The notes beneath the pieces were generated by a model. The model made no database searches. It saw only the letters and a program-made list of their open reading frames with translations, and was not told the DNA's origin. From assembly GCA_041744735.1 (NCBI GenBank), contig JBGTKH010000561.1, forward strand, positions 1 through 37,300: a stretch of 37,300 nt of DNA, in the 5' to 3' direction. Shown in pieces: positions 14,697 through 22,318 of the stretch; position 1 is the stretch's first letter; every line of letters begins with the position of its first letter. A program made the position numbers and the translations under genes. Source of the DNA: JBGTKH01 sp041744735 (GTDB taxonomy: Bacteria > Planctomycetota > Planctomycetia > Pirellulales > Pirellulaceae).

Positions 14697-15744
14697 GTGA
14701 TTTTGTAGAAAGCCCTTCGGTTAGAAACGCGACCAAGTCGTCGACTTCGTCTTCGCTCAAGTACAGCACCTCCAGCGCCTCGTCGCGATATACGTTCGCT
14801 TGGTCCGCGACGGCGCCGAAATTGTAATGTTCGACGACCTTCTTGAGTGTCGGAAACGAACCGTTGTGCATGTACGGCGCCGTTTTCGCAACTTCCCTCA
14901 GTTGCGGCGTACGAAAAGCCGCGTGGTCTTTGCTGAGTCCGGTGATCGCGCGGCGGCCGGAATCGTCGGGCAAGTTTAGGTCCGCCGTGCCGACATTATG
15001 AAACTGGTTGTCGGTGAGCTGCGAACCTGTGTGGCAAACCGAACAGCGAGCGCGGCCGAAAAAGAGTTGCATTCCGCGTGTGGCGCGGGCCGACAGCGCA
15101 TCGCGATCACCGCGCAGATACACATCGAACGGCGTGTCGCTGGAGATAATCGTACGCTCGTACGCGGCCAAAGCCTGTCCGACGCGGCGGGCAGACGGCG
15201 GGCCGCCGAAAACCCGTTCAAACTGCTCGCGGTACTCGGCGATTCCACTCAGCTTCTGCTCCAATTCATTCAGCGGCAAATTCATCTCCGCCGGATTTTG
15301 GATGGGCAGCAGTGCCTGCTCTTCGATCGTCGCCGCACGCCCGTCCCAGAACAGCGACATGCTGTAGCCGACGTTAATCAAGCTGGGGACATGCCGCTGT
15401 CCCGGCCGACCGTCAATTCCCATTGCAAACTGCTGGCCGTTGCTGAAGCCTTTAATCGGATCATGACATGTTGCGCAGGCGATGCGATCATTGCGCGACA
15501 GACGCGAATCGAAGAACAATTCCCGCCCGAGCGAGATTTTGGCGGCCGTTGCAGGATTCTCGCGGGGATGCGTGAAGGGATCGAGCGGCGAGGGCAGTGA
15601 AATTTCGAGAGTGTCCGCAGCGGAGGTGCGCGACGATGGGATGCTTGGGCATGTGACGGCAGTCTGTTGAGCGCGAAGCGTAGCGTGGGCAAAGGCTGCC
15701 ACAATCAGCACGAAAGTCGTTGCCGTGAGGCCCAGTCGTCTCAT
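14665..15744 (-). CDS. Di-haem cytochrome c peroxidase (MauG/CcpA family)
   Basis: 359 residues from ATG 15742-15744; a signal peptide follows (LTATTFVLIVAAFAHATLRA), so it is periplasmic. Two haem c sites: CATCH (90-94) and CSVCH (234-238). Other family marks are LGRELFFDSRLSRNDRIA, LFWDGRAATIEEQALLPI, and PYMHNGSFPTLKKVVEHYN with the Met-containing ligand region at 291-294. It would reduce peroxide with electrons from a small donor or, like MauG, carry out a protein oxidation. The last ~11 residues (RRTDCQSVRP) are encoded by the REP palindrome at 14638-14696, which also gives the stop. The phosphoglycerate kinase gene ends 31 bases upstream. Confidence 0.92.
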   Translation of the reverse strand: MRRLGLTATTFVLIVAAFAHATLRAQQTAVTCPSIPSSRTSAADTLEISLPSPLDPFTHPRENPATAAKISLGRELFFDSRLSRNDRIACATCHDPIKGFSNGQQFAMGIDGRPGQRHVPSLINVGYSMSLFWDGRAATIEEQALLPIQNPAEMNLPLNELEQKLSGIAEYREQFERVFGGPPSARRVGQALAAYERTIISSDTPFDVYLRGDRDALSARATRGMQLFFGRARCSVCHTGSQLTDNQFHNVGTADLNLPDDSGRRAITGLSKDHAAFRTPQLREVAKTAPYMHNGSFPTLKKVVEHYNFGAVADQANVYRDEALEVLYLSEDEVDDLVAFLTEGLSTKSRRTDCQSVRP

Positions 15745-15775
15745 GTCGTGAGCACCTGAAGGCGGCATAGTCGAT

Positions 15776-16972
15776 CTAATTTTCGTCCAACAATTCCACG
15801 GCCGCGAACTTTTCGCCTTCGAGCATGGCCAGACTCGCGCCGCCGCCGGTGCTGACGTGGGTGACTTTGTCGGCGAAGCCGAGTTGCTGAATGGCGGCCG
15901 CGCTGTCGCCGCCGCCGATGATGCTGGTGCCGGAGCCGTCGGCGATGGCTTGCGCGACCGCTTTGGTGCCGGCGTCGAACGGCGGCATCTCGAAGACACC
16001 CATGGGCCCGTTCCAAACGACGGTCTTCGCGCTTTTGGCAACGTCCGCGAACTGCGTGGCGGTCTGGGGACCAATGTCGAGCCCTTGATAGCCGTCGGGG
16101 ATCTTGCCCGCTTCGACGACTTGCTTATTGCAGTCGCCGCTGAATGCATCGCCGCAGTGCGTGTCGACGGGCAGCATCAACTTATTGCCACCCGAGGCCA
16201 GCAGTTGTTTGGCCAAATCGACTTTGTCCTTTTCGACCAGACTGCCGCCGACGCTGCCGCGTTGAGCCAGCGAGAACGTGTATGCCATCGCGCCGCCAAT
16301 CAGCACCTTGTCACAAATCTTCAGCAGGTTTTGAATGACGTTGATTTTATCTGAGACCTTGGCCCCGCCCAGAATCGCCACGAAAGGCCGCTCGGGATTT
16401 GAGATCGCGTCGCTCAGATACTGAATCTCTTTAGCGACCAGAAAGCCGACCACGCGCGGTTTGCCCGTCATCGCTTGCGGCACCGCGACCATCGACGCAT
16501 CTTTGCGATGGCAAGTGCCGAACGCGTCGTTGCAGTAGATGTCGGCCATGTCCGCCAACGCTTTGGCGAACGCCGGGTCGAGTGTTTTCTCGCTCTCGCC
16601 TTTGTTGAAGCGCAGATTCTCCAGCACAACCACGCCGCCGGCTTGCAACGCCGCGACTTTCGCCCGCGCGTCGGCACCAACCGTGTCGGACGCGAATACA
16701 ACGTCCTGGCCCAAGAGCTGAGAAAGCCGCTCGGCCGCGGGTTTCAAACTATATTTCGCGTCGCCCGGATCGCCGCCGCCTTTCGGACGGCCCAGGTGGC
16801 TTATCAGAATCAACCGCCCGCCGCGGTCAATTACCGAGCGGATCGACGGCAGCGCCTCGCTGATCCGCCGGTCATCCGTAATCTTCAGTTCATCGAGCGG
16901 CACGTTGAAATCGACGCGCATCAGCACCGACTTCCCGGCAACGTCCACGTCGGCAATCGACTTCTTAGCCAT
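15776..16972 (-). CDS. pgk: Phosphoglycerate kinase
   Basis: Transfers phosphate from 1,3-bisphosphoglycerate to ADP in glycolysis; cytoplasmic. 398 residues, the standard bacterial length. Substrate-binding motifs VLMRVDFNVPL (16-26) and ISHLGRPKGGG (57-67); DRRISEALPSI; CNDAFGTCHR (147-156); nucleotide-domain motifs ILGGAKVSDKI (200-210), VVWNGPMGVFE (318-328) and GGGDSAAA (353-360). The C-terminal THVSTGGGASLAMLEG is also canonical. ATG 16970-16972 has only a weak GAGA upstream. No other glycolytic gene is adjacent. Confidence 0.97.
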   Translation of the reverse strand: MAKKSIADVDVAGKSVLMRVDFNVPLDELKITDDRRISEALPSIRSVIDRGGRLILISHLGRPKGGGDPGDAKYSLKPAAERLSQLLGQDVVFASDTVGADARAKVAALQAGGVVVLENLRFNKGESEKTLDPAFAKALADMADIYCNDAFGTCHRKDASMVAVPQAMTGKPRVVGFLVAKEIQYLSDAISNPERPFVAILGGAKVSDKINVIQNLLKICDKVLIGGAMAYTFSLAQRGSVGGSLVEKDKVDLAKQLLASGGNKLMLPVDTHCGDAFSGDCNKQVVEAGKIPDGYQGLDIGPQTATQFADVAKSAKTVVWNGPMGVFEMPPFDAGTKAVAQAIADGSGTSIIGGGDSAAAIQQLGFADKVTHVSTGGGASLAMLEGEKFAAVELLDEN

Positions 16973-17116
16973 GACAGTTTCGTCTCTCGTCGTTCAACTG
17001 GTGTGAATGCGGTCAACCGTTTTGCACGTGGACGCCATTGTAGAAAAACTTCCGGCGGACGAAAGGCAGGGCGTGAGCCTGCGACACCAACCCGACTCGG
17101 CTTGCTGTAAAACGAG

Positions 17117-18373
17117 TTACTCGGCCGCGCGGGGCGTTGTGCGAAAGTATCGCTCGATGGCCATTCCCAATTGCCGGCCGACGGTGCGATAGCCGTCGGT
17201 CGTGCTGTGGGGCGTATTCCAGGCCGTTTCGAGCGTCACGGCCACGACGTGATTGCGCGTGTTGAACGAGACCCAGTTCTTGCTGATGTATTTCCAGTTG
17301 GGATCGTATTGGGGACCCGATTCGCGAAGCTCGCCTTTGTAAGCCAGCGGGCCGGTGATGTCGGCCTGTGACGCCGCCACGAACCGATCCAGATTTCGCC
17401 GCCCCACGTCCGCGAGCAACTCGCGCGGCGTTGTGAAATAGAACGGGTTGTTCGAGTCGGCACCCGGATTGTGCAAGTCGATGAACAGATCGAATCTGCC
17501 CGCTTGATCCTGCTGTTTGATTTTCTCCATTGCCGCCGCGACGCTGCGCCAATGCGGTTGGTCGCTCCAGTCGCGGTTGTGATCCTGCGGCACCTGACTC
17601 TTACCGCCGGCACCGATCGCCACGTTGTCGATGTCCATGATCGGCACGACGGTGATCAGCGATTGGCGGCGCAGCGATTGGGCCCGCGGATCGTCCGACA
17701 CCAGCCACTCGACCAAACCGCGACAGACCCAACTTGACCCCGATTCCCAGGCGTGCTGCCGAGCCTGAATCCAGATGCCGAGCCGCTCGTCGTCGCTGAC
17801 ACCCGGCTCGCGGATGCGCAGCGCCGGCACCGGCCGATCGTCGCGCGTGCGGCAAAGTTGAAAGGCTTCCGCGTGCTCGCCGTGTTCGGCCGCCCACGTG
17901 ACCAGTTGCTCTGCATCGCTGGGCACAAACGGCGGCCCCCATGCAAACCATGCTTCGGCGGAATCGATCTTCTGCTGGTAAACGATCCGCTTTCCCTCGC
18001 GACGGCCCGCGGCGGTCTGATGCCAGGTCGAGTTGTCGCTGCTGAACGCGGCGCGGTCGGGCGTGGCCCACGGAGCGTCCCCCACGTCCAACGTCAGCGT
18101 TTCGCCCGGCGTAATGCCGGTCACTTTCACATACCACCAACAAACCCAACCGCGGTCTTTGTGTGCCGTGGGTGAAAGTCGAATCAGCCGCGCGTTCTGA
18201 TCGATCTCGTGCACCTGGCCGGAGCCGCCGGGGAAATCGAAGTCCACCCGCAATTCCGCACACGCAACGTCGCCGCGCAGGATACTCAACACAAACACGG
18301 CAATCGAAACGGAGCCGCTGGCCTTTGGAGTGCGGCGACTTGTCGCCGCTTTTGGAGTTTTCTTTTGGATCAA
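17117..18373 (-). CDS. Exported M14-type zinc carboxypeptidase-like protein
   Basis: 418 residues as drawn. An N-terminal beta-sandwich (to about 150; RVDFDFPGGSGQV, WYVKVTGITPGETLTLDVG) precedes a metallopeptidase domain: zinc ligands His207 and Glu210 in ARQHAWESGSSW, HNRDWS (Asn-Arg pair, 266-267), His301 in FIDLHNPG, and Glu382 in VTLETAWN as the likely general base. This two-domain order resembles cytosolic-type carboxypeptidases (AGBL/CCP-like) but here with a putative signal sequence (SVSIAVFVLSILRGDVACA). The start is uncertain: the only upstream start is TTG at 18371-18373, and codons 4-18 are encoded by a palindromic repeat. Substrate unknown. Confidence 0.8.
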   Translation of the reverse strand: MIQKKTPKAATSRRTPKASGSVSIAVFVLSILRGDVACAELRVDFDFPGGSGQVHEIDQNARLIRLSPTAHKDRGWVCWWYVKVTGITPGETLTLDVGDAPWATPDRAAFSSDNSTWHQTAAGRREGKRIVYQQKIDSAEAWFAWGPPFVPSDAEQLVTWAAEHGEHAEAFQLCRTRDDRPVPALRIREPGVSDDERLGIWIQARQHAWESGSSWVCRGLVEWLVSDDPRAQSLRRQSLITVVPIMDIDNVAIGAGGKSQVPQDHNRDWSDQPHWRSVAAAMEKIKQQDQAGRFDLFIDLHNPGADSNNPFYFTTPRELLADVGRRNLDRFVAASQADITGPLAYKGELRESGPQYDPNWKYISKNWVSFNTRNHVVAVTLETAWNTPHSTTDGYRTVGRQLGMAIERYFRTTPRAAE

Positions 18374-18443
18374 CGGCGTCTCCGCATCATCGCGTAAGGT
18401 GACATCAAATTCCCAAAGCGGCTACGAATCGCCGCACTCCAAA
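18324..18443. repeat. Inverted pair of GGAGTGCGGCGA-type palindromes
   Basis: TTTGGAGTGCGGCGACTTG at 18324-18342 starts a ~32-bp palindromic unit; 18412-18443 holds the same unit in the opposite direction with a few changes. A third copy lies at 35190-35220. The left unit is translated at the N-terminus of the carboxypeptidase-like protein. Confidence 0.8.
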
Positions 18444-18468
18444 GTGTGAGCGAAATCACGACGTAAGT

Positions 18469-19248
18469 CTAGCGCTGGGACGATGTGCCGCGCTGCTGCG
18501 CAGGCAACGATTTCACCATCGCCCTGGCCTGCTCGATTTCAACGGGCGAGAACCGCGCTTCGGTGCGGCCGTTGAAATGCTCGATCTTCAGTTGCGCCAA
18601 CTGCTCCCAACTCAAATCGTTTGAGAAATGCCAAGCGGCAATCTGCGTGACGCGCTGGTCGTACTGGCCCTGTCCGAACAGTTCGAGCAATTCGCGCATT
18701 TCCGCTTTAGTAGTGAAGCTCTCTAGCGGCTTCAATTCGTACGGCATCCGCGCATTGGGCTCGGGTTTGCCGTACTCCAAACAAACGCAAGGCAACTTCT
18801 TCTTGATGACCTTGCCCGCCGGAATGTTGAAGATGCCGGCGTTGTTTTGACCGAAGGGGTCGTTCTGCCCGTTCTGATTCCCCATCGGACCGCCCAGCGC
18901 CTGCGGCGCTTGGTTGCCGCCACCTGGATTGTTGTTGCCACCGGGAAAGGCGTTAAGCAACCCGCCAGGCTGAAACTGCGCCAAGACCGGTAGCGCCGCA
19001 AACGCACCCGGCAGTCTGATTGCCAGCGGCCGGTCCGTCTTATTGGCAAGCTGCAACGTCACTTGTTGCGAGTCGCGCGGGATGAGCGTGACCTGTAACT
19101 GTCCGGACTGAATCGCCGTGAAAAGTTCCACGGCTTCGGCATCGGCAGGCGAATCCTTTCGCTCCGCCGCCCGCGCGACCGTTGTCGCGAGCACCAATGT
19201 CACAAAACAACATACGCGCGCAGAGTAACACATGAATTGAACAAACAT
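18469..19248 (-). CDS. Secreted planctomycete protein with Gly/Asn/Gln linker
   Basis: 259 residues. ATG 19246-19248 has a strong GAGGAGG seven bases upstream and opens a signal peptide (FVTLVLATTVARA). A first domain (VELFTAIQSGQLQVTLIP; VTLQLANKTDRPLAIRLPGA) reads like a beta-sandwich. Residues about 95-137 are a Gly/Asn/Gln/Pro-rich linker. The second part (KVIKKKLPCVCLEYGKPEP; ELKPLESFTTKAEMRELLEL; AAWHFSNDLSWEQLAQLKIE) is well ordered. From memory, proteins of this plan are common in Planctomycetes and of unknown function; no enzymatic motif is visible. Monocistronic by position. Confidence 0.8.
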   Translation of the reverse strand: MFVQFMCYSARVCCFVTLVLATTVARAAERKDSPADAEAVELFTAIQSGQLQVTLIPRDSQQVTLQLANKTDRPLAIRLPGAFAALPVLAQFQPGGLLNAFPGGNNNPGGGNQAPQALGGPMGNQNGQNDPFGQNNAGIFNIPAGKVIKKKLPCVCLEYGKPEPNARMPYELKPLESFTTKAEMRELLELFGQGQYDQRVTQIAAWHFSNDLSWEQLAQLKIEHFNGRTEARFSPVEIEQARAMVKSLPAQQRGTSSQR

Positions 19249-19374
19249 CGTTTCGCCTCCTCTTCGTGTTCCTTTGGCCAGCCGGCTGTAGTTGATCAGC
19301 CGGCGGCCTCCCCTGTTGAAGCGAGCGACATTCTAACAGACCCGCGCCGAAGCTGTCAAAGCAAGGACAAACGG

Positions 19375-19527
19375 GGTAGTGATACCGTTTGGGCTCAGAC
19401 GTACAGAATTCAATTTTGCCGGTACATGGTTGGTGTTTTCAAGTCGCGTTTTCGCCGGCAAAAATGAATTCTGTAAGTCTGAGCCCGGCCGCGGTTACAG
19501 CGCTGAACGTCAAATGGTATCACTACC
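19375..19527. mobile_element. MITE-like element, GGTAGTG family, copy 1, with 8-bp duplication
   Basis: Terminal inverted repeats GGTAGTGATACC (19375) and GGTATCACTACC (ending 19527), extended to TTTG/CAAA with one mismatch. Inside lies a second, 32-bp inverted repeat (19391-19422 against 19455-19486, two mismatches) starting GGGCTCAGAC. The element is flanked by direct repeats ACAAACGG at 19367-19374 and 19528-19535, as expected for a target-site duplication. It has no coding capacity. Confidence 0.85.
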
Positions 19528-19566
19528 ACAAACGGGGCCAGCCCGTTGCGGCATTCGCGTTCCCTG

Positions 19567-19669
19567 GTTCCCAAGCTTCGGCTTGGGAACCAACGTCTTT
19601 GAAACTCTGCTTCTTGAATGGGGAAGCGGAGCTTCTAGCAAGTGCGTTCCCAAGCCGGAGCTTGGGAAC
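19567..19669. repeat. Two copies of a TTCCCAAGC palindrome
   Basis: Perfect or near-perfect 24-bp palindromes with arms GTTCCCAAGC/GCTTGGGAAC at 19567-19590 and 19646-19669; the loops differ (TTCG and CGGA). They lie 135-235 bases before the acetolactate synthase start. Confidence 0.85.
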
Positions 19670-19803
19670 GAGATCGCTTCGAGTGCCGGCGTGGAGCGGC
19701 GTCCCGTCGCTTGCAGCCATACGTGTTGCTGCCTAAACTGTAGTGCTTACCCACTGGGCGCGTAGCGTCCTTAGATTTCGTTAACAGCGCACTGGAGGCC
19801 CGT

Positions 19804-21570
19804 GTGGCGACGACAAAACCTGCTACCAGCACACAACTTATGAACGGCGCCGACATTCTCGTGAAGTCCTTGGTGGATCACGGCGTCGAAGTGCTGTTCG
19901 CTTATCCCGGCGGCGCGAGCATGCCGCTGCATCAGGCTCTGACTCGTTTCAAAGACCGTCTGCGCACGATCCTGCCGCGGCATGAACAGGGCGGGGCGTT
20001 TGCGGCTCAGGGTTACTCCCGCAGCACGGGCAGGCCGGGCGTGTGCATGGCCACCAGCGGCCCCGGCGCCACGAATCTGGTCACCGCGATCGCCGACGCG
20101 AAGCTCGACAGCATTCCGCTGATCGCCATCACCGGGCAGGTGCAGACGAAGGTGATCGGTACCGATGCGTTTCAGGAAACGCCCATCGTCGAAGTCTGCC
20201 GCGGCATCACAAAACACCATTACCTGGTTACGGACATTCACGACCTGCCGCGCGTGATGCGCGAGGCATTCCACATCGCCACGACGGGACGTCCGGGCCC
20301 GGTGCTTGTCGACATGCCCAAGGACGTGCAACAGGCGCAGTGCGTGCCGGACTGGGACGCGCCAATGAACCTTCCAGGCTACGAAATCAGTCCTCGCCAC
20401 GCACGGCCCGAACAGATCAAACAAGTGGCCGCGGCGATTAAGCTGGCCAAGCGGCCGATGATCTACGCGGGCGGCGGTGTGATCGCGGCCGGTGCCAGCG
20501 AAGACTTGCGCGAACTGGTGTGCAAGACCGGTATCCCTGTCACGATGACCGTGATGGGGTTGGGCGCATTTCCCAGCGAAGACGCGCTGTCGCTGGACAT
20601 GCTCGGCATGCACGGCAGCGTGTATGCGAACTGGGCCGTGCGCGATTGCGATCTGTTGATCGCACTGGGAGTGCGATTCGACGATCGCGTCACCGGCAAC
20701 GTGAAAGAGTTTGCCAAGCACGCCAAGATCGTGCACGTGGACATCGATCCGTCGGAGCTGAACAAGAACAAGGACGCTCACATCCCGATCATCAGCGACG
20801 TCAAATACGCGCTCGAAGAGCTGAATAAGATCGTCGAACCCGCCGAAGACATTTCGGCGTGGGTCCGCCAGTGCCGCGAGTGGAAGAAATCGCATCCGTT
20901 CCATTATGACGAGGACTTCGACGGCATCCTGCAGCAGACGGCGATCGACGAACTGTCGAAGCTCACTCAGGACCGCAAAACGATCATCACCGTTGGCGTG
21001 GGTCAGCATCAGATGTGGACCGCTCAGTTTTACAAGTTCCAGCATCCGCGGACGTTCCTGTCCAGCTCCGGGCTGGGCACGATGGGCTTCGGATTGCCCG
21101 CCGCGATGGGCGTCCAAGCGGCTCATCCCGACGCACTGGTCGTGGACATCGACGGCGACGGCAGCTTCCAGATGAACATCCAGGAACTGGCCACGTGCTT
21201 CTGCGAGAACCTACCGGTCAAAGTGCTGCTGCTGAACAATCAGCATCTGGGCATGGTCGTGCAGTGGGAAGACCGCTTCATGCAGGGCAACCGCGCCCAC
21301 ACGTACCTCGGCCCGATTCATCACGCCGAAGCGACCGGCCAAGGCGACAGTGCCTACGCTAAAGAACGCTATCCCGACTTTGTGATGATTGCCAAGGGTT
21401 ACGGCTGCGGCGCCGCCACGATCAGCCAACGGGCCGATCTTTTGCCGGCGTTGGAAGAAATGGTCAACTACGACGGCCCGTACGTGCTGGACGTCGAAGT
21501 GCCCTATCAAGAGCACGTGCTGCCGATGATTCCGTCCGGACGCACGGTCGACGACATGATCGTGGAATAG
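19804..21570 (+). CDS. ilvB: Acetolactate synthase, large (catalytic) subunit
   Basis: ThDP/FAD-dependent enzyme joining two pyruvates (or pyruvate and 2-oxobutyrate) in the first common step of Val, Leu and Ile synthesis. 588 residues, normal for the biosynthetic type. Start GTG 19804 is favoured by GGAGG five bases upstream; ATG 19840 is an alternative. Marks: FAYPGGASMPLHQAL, catalytic Glu61 in PRHEQGGAFAAQGY, TSGPGATN, GQVQTKVIGTDAFQE (FAD/catabolic-distinguishing region), ThDP motif GDGSFQMN (451-458) to LLNNQHLGMVVQW (476-488). No regulatory ilvN or ilvC follows, so the pathway genes are scattered. No leader peptide or attenuator was seen upstream, only repeats. Confidence 0.96.
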   Translation: MATTKPATSTQLMNGADILVKSLVDHGVEVLFAYPGGASMPLHQALTRFKDRLRTILPRHEQGGAFAAQGYSRSTGRPGVCMATSGPGATNLVTAIADAKLDSIPLIAITGQVQTKVIGTDAFQETPIVEVCRGITKHHYLVTDIHDLPRVMREAFHIATTGRPGPVLVDMPKDVQQAQCVPDWDAPMNLPGYEISPRHARPEQIKQVAAAIKLAKRPMIYAGGGVIAAGASEDLRELVCKTGIPVTMTVMGLGAFPSEDALSLDMLGMHGSVYANWAVRDCDLLIALGVRFDDRVTGNVKEFAKHAKIVHVDIDPSELNKNKDAHIPIISDVKYALEELNKIVEPAEDISAWVRQCREWKKSHPFHYDEDFDGILQQTAIDELSKLTQDRKTIITVGVGQHQMWTAQFYKFQHPRTFLSSSGLGTMGFGLPAAMGVQAAHPDALVVDIDGDGSFQMNIQELATCFCENLPVKVLLLNNQHLGMVVQWEDRFMQGNRAHTYLGPIHHAEATGQGDSAYAKERYPDFVMIAKGYGCGAATISQRADLLPALEEMVNYDGPYVLDVEVPYQEHVLPMIPSGRTVDDMIVE

Positions 21571-21707
21571 CTGCGCAGTCCAACGGACCCGGTTGCGACC
21601 GTAATTGACACGGGCGAATTGAAGGCTGAGAATCAAAGCAGCCCAGCGTCGATGTACCTAAGCAATTCGTTTTTGCAATCGCCGGCCGAACAGCCACGAG
21701 CACCAGC

Positions 21708-22169
21708 ATGGCCACCCAGATCGAAGACCGAGCCGAAACGCCGGCCGAGCAACGATTCTTGTTGCGCGGTGTGGACTGGGAGACATATCAGGCCGTCTCC
21801 GAGGCACTATCGGGGCGTCACGTCAGACTCACCCACGAACCGCACGTCCGCGGTTCGGAATCGATCGATCTTACTTTAGCCCCGCCGCCGAATTTGGCAA
21901 TCGAAGTCGACATCAGCCGCAGTTCACGCGACCGCTTAAGCATTTACGCGGCGTTGGGCGTACCTGAGATTTCGCGGTTCGATGGCTCGGCTTTGCACGT
22001 CTATCAACTGCAGGACGATGGCAGTTACACCGTCGCTGGGCAAAGCTCACTATTCCCTTTTCTCTCAATCTCCGAGATAGTCGGCTTCTTGCATCGTCGC
22101 GCGGAAATGGATGAGAACCGCCTGATCCGCGATTTTCGACAATGGGTGCGCGGGCAGGTGGATGCCTAG
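21708..22169 (+). pseudogene. Uma2-family endonuclease with internal deletion
   Basis: 153 residues; Uma2 proteins usually have 185-230. The N-terminal part (LLRGVDWETYQAVSEALSG; HVRLTH) joins directly to PHVRGSESIDLTLAPPPNLA then IEVDISRSSRDRLSIYAALG, and the C-terminal half is normal. The central segment that in relatives contains the helical LxGxL region and the EPDExxY motif is absent without loss of frame. The second acidic pair (IEVDIS) of the PD-(D/E)XK-like site remains but the first Asp is lost, so nuclease activity is unlikely. The stop TAG (22167-22169) lies in the terminal repeat of a MITE-like element, so the original C-terminus may also be changed. Confidence 0.7.
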
Positions 22170-22318
22170 TGCTTTGTCACACCTAAAACTTCGGGTTGCC
22201 GGGGTCGAGTCTTCGAGCCCCCGGACGCCTGTTTTACTGGGGGCTCGAAGGTGTCACGCGACAAAGGCTCGACCCCAGCCACCCAACCCGAACACCAAAG
22301 CTGTGACAAAATACTAAA
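22166..22318. mobile_element. MITE-like element, CTAGTGCTTTGTCA family, copy 2
   Basis: Left end CTAGTGCTTTGTCAC (22166-22180), right end GTGACAAAATACTAA (22303-22317), the same ends as the element at 9061 with three changes on the right. The body is a nested hairpin: TTCGGGTTG..GGGGTCGAG pairs with CTCGACCCC..CAACCCGAA, and inside CTTCGAGCCCCC pairs with GGGGGCTCGAAG. It fills the whole space between two convergent genes and provides TAG stops to both, and could also terminate transcription. Confidence 0.85.

Larger units (their letters stand above)
19249..19803. other. Repeat-filled intergenic region, 555 bp
   Basis: No gene. Contains the signal-free upstream flank of the secreted protein, a MITE-like element with target duplications, two copies of another palindrome, and the ribosome binding site of the acetolactate synthase gene at its end. 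Confidence 0.7.

Noticed and set aside
19771..21126. 451-codon minus-strand frame antisense to ilvB
   Set aside because: His/Arg/Asp-rich shadow of a well-conserved gene.
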